The notes below the pieces were generated by a model. It was not told the DNA's origin. It saw nothing but the letters and a program-made list of their open reading frames with translations, and ran no database searches. From positions 37,125 to 101,124 of the forward strand of contig LSRX01000430.1 of the NCBI GenBank assembly GCA_001939145.1: DNA of 64,000 bases, in the 5' to 3' direction. The first letter of the stretch is position 1. Each line of letters begins with the position of its first letter. The DNA is from Symbiodinium microadriaticum (lineage: Eukaryota > Sar > Dinophyceae > Suessiales > Symbiodiniaceae). The position numbers and the translations under genes were made by a program. Below, one piece after another: positions 45,501 to 52,940 of this stretch.

Positions 45501-46075
45501 AGTACAAGTTCAAGCGCAGTAACCACATAAACATCAACGAAGAGCTTTCTTACAGAAGCCTCCTCAAACATGTTGGTAAGACTGCTCCAGGTTCTCGCTT
45601 TGGTGTCTTACTGGATAGTCGAGTTGTGATCGGTTGCAATGCAAAAGGACGCTCAAGTAGCCAGAAGCTCAACTTCTACATGAGTACTGCGTTGCCATAC
45701 ATTGCCGGTTGCAACTTGTACCCAAACCTTTTCCATGTTGGGACTCATGATAATGCCTCGGACGACCCTTCGCGGTTGAAAAGACTCCGCGAGCAGAGTT
45801 CATCGCAGCCAATCTGGCTGCGCAAATTCTTGGCGAACGACTTCGTCGCCTTTGACGTTGTCCGTCGTGCTGACAACTGCGCCAAGCCGCTGGATTCTTG
45901 GGCCAGACTCGCTGGCTTGGCACTGGCCCTTCACTTGCTTAATGCCCAGGACCAGAGCTCGAAATCCTTCTTCGCGAGCGACAGTCAGTCTGGAAGTCGA
46001 GGCAGGGCTCACAGCAACCGTGGGAAAGCGGCGGCAGACTCTGTTCACTGGGTTCGTTCACTGGGTGGAGTCTGA
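42590..46075 (+). CDS. Retroelement Pol: reverse transcriptase, split RNase H, methyltransferase-like insert
   Basis: The frame is open back to 40913, but recognisable Pol starts after ORF B; residue numbers here count from 40913. Reverse transcriptase: motif A SDDLKDFYHGF, motif B SLAMGTSYAVETAQ, motif C LLCIDDHAFL (D1027, D1028). RNase H: first aspartate in FCTDASSYAAG (D1195), then glutamate in NINEELSYR (E1543), aspartate in LLDSRVVIG (D1568) and the DNASDDPSR end (D1617). Between D1195 and E1543 lies a segment with LFDVCEVFRGDCELSNLFRS then GFTVHPGFDL and ISPTCVFWG, which looks like a degraded or divergent class I methyltransferase. No aspartic protease or DDE integrase seen. The last part overlaps the recombinase ORF by 224 bases in another frame. 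Confidence 0.85.
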   Translation, partial: AGPFFLSKVLPPGLDSTLSASTLCSYVSKFLGWGRTKLSNYIRRACALPVLSDAQHPSNELWPCPIPACTPAPRTRLAGRRKARWVLRLHRNTWVRLLVAAGNFLVSGRPEIPAHAMQPPSRAQESMIAQFERHVAAWVRLGTGPRRELDRAVQKFSILEDQLSYLRDRSHALFAQFQPYSKARASQAADCETQGPKSSPTPPRPHTSGERPNPAPRMPPQTTSLRIDPKRLVFEAPPAFEASKYITDPLLKSAFYDPRVLLKPESQWPKTKLARVMASREEQFELFRRWDGVQSLHLLPAASSEARYRCGLFAVYKSDEVDRQILNPIPENARCFSISDSTLSLAHASLLGQIFIASDQNLVIGSDDLKDFYHGFVVSDIHAGRNHIHGVFRGSDFRGFNAYNPELDDQLVVGCFRSLAMGTSYAVETAQHAHSVLLQRASCLRSSDQVAYKFPFPRGPGFELLCIDDHAFLLLVSKAEASRAPDINRADLALFARAADMYHKAKLRTSTKKAVRNSYHATVLGGEIDGKVGEISAPKLRVTVLCALSFQLAVLGFATKEILSSLVGSWVYVIMFRRPFMSLIGELYHELANHQDGVVFALSHDSRQELLLLTLYAPCMTTDLRAYPLDRVFCTDASSYAAGACEARLPPEACLELLRHADHKGYHTQLKPQVSAYLEQFNASDFADDTTPSIPRGLTEGVLFDVCEVFRGDCELSNLFRSRGFTVHPGFDLAAGQSGDISFPYTMLHIIGLICRRVVAYIHISPTCVFWGNIPQPVCEATDPKATGIVTLARRIAFILHLCAVYGLVASCGQPLGSSMYQLSIFKRLRAKGYLSFKWSACYFGSPFRGASHWLVNREGLLTLSCRCKCPPGFQHLQLPSTFTSESVQKFSQTCRPTCDTVFGSTPAVGETSSRFARAAPLPLLSRIVDCVAACIQELRRAGPELKRPAHVPPRWIGDLGATLSWKTLLQYKFKRSNHININEELSYRSLLKHVGKTAPGSRFGVLLDSRVVIGCNAKGRSSSQKLNFYMSTALPYIAGCNLYPNLFHVGTHDNASDDPSRLKRLREQSSSQPIWLRKFLANDFVAFDVVRRADNCAKPLDSWARLAGLALALHLLNAQDQSSKSFFASDSQSGSRGRAHSNRGKAAADSVHWVRSLGGV

Positions 46076-46958
46076 ACTCGGTTGTCGCTTCGACCAGCTG
46101 AGTGCTTCCGGTTTGCTTTTAGCAGCTGCTTTGACAGGTTTTGGCAAGTTTCTTTTCTACAGTGGAGCCCCGAAGTACGTCTTTTCTGAAACCCTCAACT
46201 CTGTATGCGACCGTTTCAAGCATCACAAGCCTTCCTTTGCTGGTGTGTGGTCCTTGCTGTCGCGCTGGGAAGAAGAGGAGCCCTCTCAGCGAGGGATGGT
46301 GCTCCCGGAGGCTTTGTTTAGGGCTGCAGTAGCTCTGAGCCTGGCGTGGCGCTGGCCGCATTTCACTGCAGCACTTTTGATCGGGTTTCATGGTCTTCTT
46401 CGGCCGGGAGAATTTCTTCATCTGCGCAGACGTGAGCTGATTCTCCCCTGCGACCTTTTGAGCTGCAGGCCTGTTGCCTACATCACTCTAGGGCATACGA
46501 AGACCAGTCGATTTATGCTGCGGCAGCACGCGAAGATTTCGGATGCTTTATCTGTCGCGTTTCTTACTGCCATGTTTGCTGACGCGCCGTTTGACACACA
46601 TTTGTTCGGATGCTCACCAGCGGTTTTCAAGAGGCGCTGGGATACTGTCTTCTCTTTCCTGCACGTGCCTACTTCTGAGGCCGAGAACGGAGTGACGCCC
46701 AAATGCTTGAGAGGGTCAGGCGCTACATGGTTGTATCAAGAAACTGAGGATATCAACAAGATCCAATGGAGAGGGCGTTGGCAGCAGCGGCGCACGTTGG
46801 AGTTTTACCTGCAGGATGTGGCCGGACAACTCCTTTTGGCAAGCTTGACCTCCGACCAGAGGCGCCACGTTGCCGAGCTCGCTGCTTTCGCCGAGCCCTT
46901 GCTTAAGTCTTTCGCTGAGCGCTTTCCTCCTGCACATAGTTGTGTCAGTAGGACGTAA
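45852..46958 (+). CDS. Retroelement tyrosine recombinase
   Basis: 368 residues by open frame. The catalytic core is visible: GLLRPGE (R184), GHTKT (K217), KCLRGSGATWL (R287, with K284 where the usual histidine of HxxR stands), GRW (W310) and LEFYLQD (nucleophile Y319). The order and spacing match tyrosine recombinases of DIRS, Ngaro and Crypton elements, which cut and join DNA through a 3'-phosphotyrosine link. The N-terminal part up to about residue 60 overlaps Pol and may not be translated from its own start. Recombinase-like sequence begins near residue 60, close to the Pol stop, so a +1 frameshift or a separate start are both possible. Confidence 0.85.
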   Translation: MTLSVVLTTAPSRWILGPDSLAWHWPFTCLMPRTRARNPSSRATVSLEVEAGLTATVGKRRQTLFTGFVHWVESELGCRFDQLSASGLLLAAALTGFGKFLFYSGAPKYVFSETLNSVCDRFKHHKPSFAGVWSLLSRWEEEEPSQRGMVLPEALFRAAVALSLAWRWPHFTAALLIGFHGLLRPGEFLHLRRRELILPCDLLSCRPVAYITLGHTKTSRFMLRQHAKISDALSVAFLTAMFADAPFDTHLFGCSPAVFKRRWDTVFSFLHVPTSEAENGVTPKCLRGSGATWLYQETEDINKIQWRGRWQQRRTLEFYLQDVAGQLLLASLTSDQRRHVAELAAFAEPLLKSFAERFPPAHSCVSRT

Positions 46959-47211
46959 CATAGATGGAACAGCGGCTGTTCGATGCCTTAAGGGCTTCTT
47001 CCACAGCCTCAGTCAAGCTTTGCTTTCGAGACATGTCTCTTTCCTGTGCATAGCTTCCTGTGCTCGTTCCTCTGAGCACAGCCAACACGGGGAATCATGT
47101 GCAGCAGAGCCAAAAGTGAGCCATCCTTGAAGAGTGATTCTTGGCTTCGGTTCTTCTGACGGATCGACCTCACCACCTCCTCAGCTCATCTCTGCAGCGC
47201 AGGTGATTATT

Positions 47212-47259
47212 GCACCAAATATTGGTGCCTTGCCCTTGCAGCTCTCGCAGAGCAAGGGC
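47212..47259. repeat. Two adjacent perfect hairpins
   Basis: GCACCAA / TTGGTGC with a 3-base loop (47212-47228) is followed at once by GCCCTTGC / GCAAGGGC with a 12-base loop (47232-47259). Placed about 250 bases after the recombinase stop, this pair could be an RNA structure in the element's 3' end. That link is inferred. Confidence 0.6.
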
Positions 47260-47854
47260 TTGGAGTGTCGAATTTCCGCTCCTAGACCCGAGAGCGCGCA
47301 CTTTTACAGAAAAAAAGAAGTAGAAACATACTGACCGTAAAGGGTTGTTCAAGGACCGAATCTCCTGCTCACTCTTGCTCCGAAGAGGAGGTGCAGCAGT
47401 TTGCTGTAGGTCTCAGGGCTGAAACTGTACCCCGCTTCTCTCGGTCGGTACAGCATGTCGGTGGCCAACCAACTGCTGGCGGCAGTGTGTGCCTCAGCTC
47501 AGGTGACGGCGTTCCGCAGTCGGTTCTCCAAGCACGTGGTGCAGGCGGGACTACATAAAGGATCGCAGGGGACTTTATTAAAACAAATAAGCGCCTTGTG
47601 TTTTAAGAGAGATTTGTTGCAGAAAGTGGCTCGGGCTCGCGGGCATGTTGAACCATAGCCGTAGCCAGTCAACAGAACGAGCTGAGACGCGAAACAAGTG
47701 GGGCAGTAGACAGCAGAAATTGACCATAACATCAGCCATTGCCAGTGACGAGAGCAGAACCAGAAGCACCCAAGCCAATCTCGTAAGAGGATGCCTCCAA
47801 TTATTCCAATCGCTCCAACATAGGACGTTCATTGCGACCTCGCGGAAAATTAAA

Positions 47855-48215
47855 GTCGTCTGCGCCACTCGCCCCACTCGCCCACGCGTGCCACTTGCGT
47901 CACTCTAGGCAACCGGAACGAGTGGAACAGGTAAGGCACAGGGCGAGTGGAGCGAGTGGAACGATGAGAACATTGATTCATCGGCGCCCCCAGAACAGTG
48001 CGACTGCACAAGGGAGGGGGCGAGGAATTGAAGTCGCCCGCGCCACTCGCGCCACTCGCCAGTTCCGCCGCTCGCCACTCGCACTGTAGACGAAAGGAAT
48101 GAGTGGCAGGTAACGTACCGGGTGAGTGGAACGAGTGGAACAACTGGAACAGTGGAACGAGCGCAACGGTGGGAGCGAGCGGAACGAGTGGAACGAGTGG
48201 AACGGTCGGCCTCAT
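47855..48215. repeat. GAGTGGAAC minisatellite with inverted partner units
   Basis: Variants of GAGTGGAACGA repeat many times at 47905-47965 and 48110-48210. The complementary unit CCACTCGC repeats at 47866-47900 and 48040-48085. The result is alternating direct and inverted blocks. Frames reading GTSGT or ERVE-type repeats across it are a by-product. Confidence 0.8.
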
Positions 48216-48715
48216 CGTCCCTCCCCCCCTCCCCGTGCCGACACTCTCGGAAATCCTTTGTCCATTTTTGTCCACATGCGTTTTGCTCTCGAGTTCGGGA
48301 CGTTTGGCCCCCTCCGGAGTATGTTGTAATTTGTGCGAGGCATAGCCAGATTCAACACTGATGTTACGAGCCGACGTTTGTGTCCGTCATCACCTCATCC
48401 AGCAGTTCTAGTCTGTTGTCAAGCGCAAGAGACGACGGTATGCACGCTGCCGCCTGTCCGAACCATGAGGCCGAAGACACAGAAGAGCCATTCGACCCAC
48501 GGTTTCCGCGAATTTATACTTGTGTTTCAGAAAGCTTCGAAAAGCGCAGCAGCGCTTGTTTTACATGCACGAGCCGAAAGAGTGCTCTCCACACTGACAC
48601 TGCAGCCAGGATGAAATAGCTAGGTTTGAGCTGCTGACTTGGAGTCAGCTGTAAGACGAAGAAGTCGTAAGACAATTCAAAGCCAGCCCGAGCCACCCAC
48701 TCGGCGATGTGCCAG

Positions 48716-51700
48716 GTATCCGCGTGGTCATGATCACGGGCGACTATTTGCTTACGGCTATTGCCATCGCCAAGAATGCATCCTGACTGCAGGAAGATCG
48801 TCGAGCTTCTGCCGAAGCTGGTGTGCCCATGGCAAATCCCAAAGACCCAAAGAAGGGCTTCCAGCTTGGTTGCCAAGAGGTGAACATCTTGCAGCCAGAA
48901 GATGACGAGGAAGTTTCCGCAATGGACTGTGCTCGGCTGCGTCCTGATGGTGAGTACTTGGACAACTCGGCCGCTCGGATAGAAACCGAAAGCATCGAAG
49001 CTAAGCTTCGATCCTGGGCCTGCCAGGAGATGGACAAGCTGACTTCCAGCGTCCGCGTGTTCGCCCGTGCCAAGCCGGAGGAGATGGGCTCCTCGAACTG
49101 CGGGGAATGTTGTGAAGCCTGAGTCCCTGTAAGCTGTTGCCGATGCTTGTCCAGGACAAGCTGGAGATCGTCAAGAGCATTCAGCGTCAAGGCCGTCGTG
49201 AGAGATGTCACGCTTGGTAGGAGGGTCTGCTCTGACAATTAGTTCCCCCATGAGTTGTTTGACAGGTCAAGTGGCAGCCATGACAGGAGATGGAGTCGCT
49301 CGACCACGACCGGGATTAAACAGTCTGGAAGCGCTGTCGAAGTAGAGGAACAACGATTGGGCTGGGAAGGTGTGGTCTGGGTTCGATTCCCGCCGAGGTC
49401 AACGACGCGCCAGCTCTCAACCAGGCAGACATTGGCGTGGCCATGGGCATCCAAGGTACAGAGGTGGCTTGACAGTCGAGGATTGCCGTCATCAATGGCT
49501 GTTCCTGGCATGATCTTGCAAAAGCGCCGACTTGTCGTCAGGTTGCCAAGGGCGCTTCCGACATGTGCCACGGCAGTGTTATTGCAGGAAGTTTTCCAGA
49601 GACGCCTGCAAGTTGACAGAGTTGTATTATTCTGGAGCCCTCTGTCTGCCAACATGTCGTACCATCGGCTTGGGACTTGCAGGGTCTTGACAGACGACAA
49701 CTTCTGCTCCATTGTGAAAGCAGCGACTTGGCAAAACTGCCCGCCCCATGCGTCTTTCATCCGGCGGAGCAGTGGCAGTTCAATTTTTTGAGGTCGAGAA
49801 GGGCCGTTCCATCTACTCTGGCATCCAGAAGTTCGTGGCGTTTATCATGTCAGTGCACATTGCCGAGGTCGGCTGCAGAGTTGCGAAGTGTGCCCATTCC
49901 GCCGCATCTTTCCTGCAAGCTGAGGTGATGCAAATCTTCCTGTGCATCGTGGTTGGAATTCCCGTGCACCTGCATGTTCTTGCAAACATGTCCCCTCCAG
50001 CTCATGCTACTTGATCCACGGCACACGCGCACAGCACGTCATGGTTTACCCGAAGAAATTCTTTCCGATATACTTCGTACTACAATAACATGCACCCCGA
50101 ATTACCGTATTACGCTCTGATTGTGATTTGGCGCGGCAGGTGATGCGCACACCTCTGCAGATCCTTTTCCTGATTCTTGTCACCGACCTGCCTCCTTCGA
50201 TTGCTCTCGGTATGGAGCCAGGCCGAGAAGAGCAGGAAATTAATGGGGTTTGTAATGGGGATTCCTGGGGTTTTAAGGAAGATTTATGTGAACGAGGGTT
50301 TGCACAAAAGCCACCTTACTACGGGAGGGAGTGTTTCTGGAACTGTTTGGTGCTGACAACTTATTGCAGTGGTTTGGAAACCAGAGGGCTGATACATATG
50401 CCACTGCCACGACTGGCGAGCTGGCACAAACATGAAAACCCTATTATGTTATGTTTACTCGGATTGGCTTGACCGTAAGCCGAGTGGCTTTGGAAACCCG
50501 CTAAGTTTGGTTTTGGTGAGGGATTCTCAGCTGCTCTCTCCTACCCATTTCTGGACCCATCATACTGATGGCAGTGGCCACGATTCCTGTGCAGCTCCCC
50601 GGGCCAAGCTTTAAATGCCTTGTGTTTGCCTGCGGACAGGTCAATCTGCCTGTGCTGATAAGCTTAGGCTTAGGCGTGCATCGCAGTCCTTCGCTCCAGA
50701 TTCGGGCTAAGGCCCTAAAGAGGGCAGGCGAAGGTAATGCTGGTGTTCAATCCTCAGTTGCCTTTGGAAGCGAACGCACCATGTTCCACCCGAGGATTGG
50801 AACAGGCTTCCTAGGTCTTGATGCAGAGTTGTATATATGCGTTGGCGACGAGGTCTTAACAGGGTTTGGTGGACTAGATGTGGGTGACGGTTTGAATAAG
50901 TGTGCGAATGTTGCATGATTTACCGTACAGACTGTGCGAGAACATGTTATTATCAGCCGTTTTGTGGCGATTGTTGTTTCCGGCTGCATGGTGATTTTTC
51001 TTTATTTTGTTTTACTTGCCGCTGTTGCTTTCATTCATGATTGCCGGCACTACCCATGACGGTCACGACGGCTCTTGCAATCATTTTGCCTTTTGCTCGT
51101 CCTTGCAGTGCCGTATCCAGGCGATGCTTTTGTTGTTAGAGGTTGCTTCCTTACGACTTACGACAGGCGAGGCCGACATCTTGGAGCAGCGCCCGCGACC
51201 AAAGGCGGGTCGCTTGCATTAGCAGAGCTAGTTGTCATCATCGTCGTTGTCCTCCCAGACATTCGAGCTCCCGTAACGTGACAGCCACGATCGGAGATGC
51301 CGAAGTGGTGACATCCTGTTGTGCTGTGGACCGTTTCGGCACCTGTCAGGAAGAGCCCATTGTCCTGAACTGGAGACTCGGACACTGCAAGAAACGACAG
51401 CAGAAAACTGTTGTTTTGATCTCAGTACAGAGTCCAAATAGAAGCTCTGAGAAGCGTGCAAAGCTCGACAAGGATGTGGTTGGCCATGGTCATGAACGGA
51501 GGTGTTTTGACAGTGGCTCGGCTGCATAAGCCGCCAGCAGCAGCAGTTCATGTGATAATATGTGCGGCCCAACACTCACGGCTGCTAGCCTTTGCATATC
51601 TGCATCTTTGAGCATTTTAAGTTCTTCAGAGTTCTGTCCAATTCCAGCTGCACTCAGCTTGTCATCGTGGGCGTCTACCTCGTCTCCCTCATGAACTACT

Positions 51701-52940
51701 GCGAGGGTGAGATTCTTCAGGCAAACATCGGCCTGCTCGAAGGCACTTTCGCTGAGCCGGGGAAGTGGGATAAGCACTTGATTTAGATGGATTTATTCAG
51801 GGCCTGTGCTCAGAGTGAACAAGGTTGCAAACTTCAGGCGCGAGCCAGACAGAAGCCAGACTTGACTAGTTGATCGGATTGCAGGGAGGAGTGTGCGATA
51901 CCAACTAATGATGCTACATGTTTCCTTCTCGCATGGCAGGGATCTATGCCCACAAAGTAATGCTACATGCGTGGGTAGGTTTGTGGGTGGATGCGTGTCT
52001 GCATGCGTGCAGGTGTGCAGGCGTTTCATCACACGTAACCTTCTGTAGAACGGGAAGCACTTCTTCGTGCTTCAATAGGCATCTAAGTCGTGACCCTTCT
52101 AAACCTCCAAGCCCCTGCCGCCCAGACTTCGAGATGAAGCGACCTGGCTTGAACGTAGCTTCGGTCCTGATTTTTCTTTCCTAGCTCAAAGCCCTCTTGT
52201 CGAAAATCTGCCATGGATGAGGCTGAGCAAGGCGCAGACCGTGGCTTTCATCTCCTTGGTGTGGTCGCCTGCTTCAGTAATCAAGTGGCCAGAGCTGCCG
52301 GACATCCTGAATGACCTCAGGTCCGAGAACATCCGGGCCTATATCTCGCGCTCTTTCACAAACCACATGTGGAAGGATATTTTCGGGAACAAGCACATGC
52401 AGAAGGTCGGGCCCGATTTCGTGGGACCAGGGTCCAGCGCGCGTGGATGGACTGTGGCAGGCCATTGTCTTGGCGCAGATCTGCCTCTATGCGGTGCCGC
52501 CATCGAGTGCTTGCTACTTCCTCCGACTTTGCCGTAAGCCACGTAGAGTTATGGAGGGGTTCTGCGCACATCTGCCATCTGCTGATACTGATGGATGCCA
52601 GGCAGTGTTGACTCCCTATCTGTCCGACAAGATCCTCGGCCTCCGTGGCTTGGAGATTGGCCAGGCCCTCAGAGGCAAGGCTACCAGATGCCCCTTGGCC
52701 TCTGCGACTCGACTCGCAGCTTGCAGCGTTCTTAAGTGTTTTTCTGCCCAGGCGCGTTCGGATGGGCGCTGGCGATCGCCGGCCCTGTGGGCTGCTTCAT
52801 CCTCTCAGAGGGGTGCAAGATCATCAGCCGGGGGCCCCACAGCGCAAAGCGGCAAAGACAGACCGGTGGGACAAAACTGCCTAATGCCACGGGCTGATAG
52901 GTGCCTACCAACTGAAGCAGTACCAGGCTCGATTGTCCAA
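48716..52940 (+). CDS. P-type cation-transporting ATPase, copy 3, 3' part
   Basis: Exons in order: [20 protein letters not shown] (48716-48785), VNILQPEDDEEVSAMDCARL (48880-48970), [18 protein letters not shown] (49030-49085), [13 protein letters not shown] (49155-49193), VAAMTGDG (ends 49294), [17 protein letters not shown] to TE (49403-49463), VAKGASDM (from 49542), [14 protein letters not shown] (49683-49725), [20 protein letters not shown] then VHIAE (49793-49868), VMQIFLCIVVGIP (49925-49965), [20 protein letters not shown] (50140-50218), EADILEQRPRPKA (51171-51208), EEPIVLNW (51350-51375), MWLAMVMNG (about 51475), [20 protein letters not shown] (51660-51750), [20 protein letters not shown] (52322-52380), [12 protein letters not shown] (52458-52495), [15 protein letters not shown] (52616-52665), [19 protein letters not shown] (52763-52820) and GAYQLKQYQ (52901-52940). 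The exon for [11 protein letters not shown], present in copies 1 and 2, was not found, so this copy may be broken. Confidence 0.78.

Larger units (their letters stand above)
40309..46958 (+). mobile_element. DIRS-like tyrosine-recombinase retroelement, four ORFs
   Basis: Four long frames lie on one strand: ORF A (190 aa), Gag-like ORF B, Pol with reverse transcriptase and RNase H, and a tyrosine recombinase overlapping the end of Pol. Reverse transcriptase plus tyrosine recombinase without an aspartic protease or DDE integrase is the hallmark of DIRS-type elements, which integrate via a circular intermediate. All frames are open over 6.6 kb, in contrast to the surrounding intron-split DNA, so the element is young or recently active. 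It lies inside the ATPase copy 3 gene, after the SL-bearing retrogene. Terminal repeats were not recognised, so outer limits are the ORF limits only. Confidence 0.88.
46959..48715. other. 3' flank of retroelement, then rest of ATPase intron
   Basis: No gene is recognised. The first part may hold the right end of the retroelement. It contains two adjacent hairpins (47212-47259), a short open segment at 47455 that looks like a small exon (MSVANQLLAAVCASAQ) but has no partner, and a minisatellite (47855-48215). The stretch ends at the ATPase exon at 48716. Confidence 0.5.
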
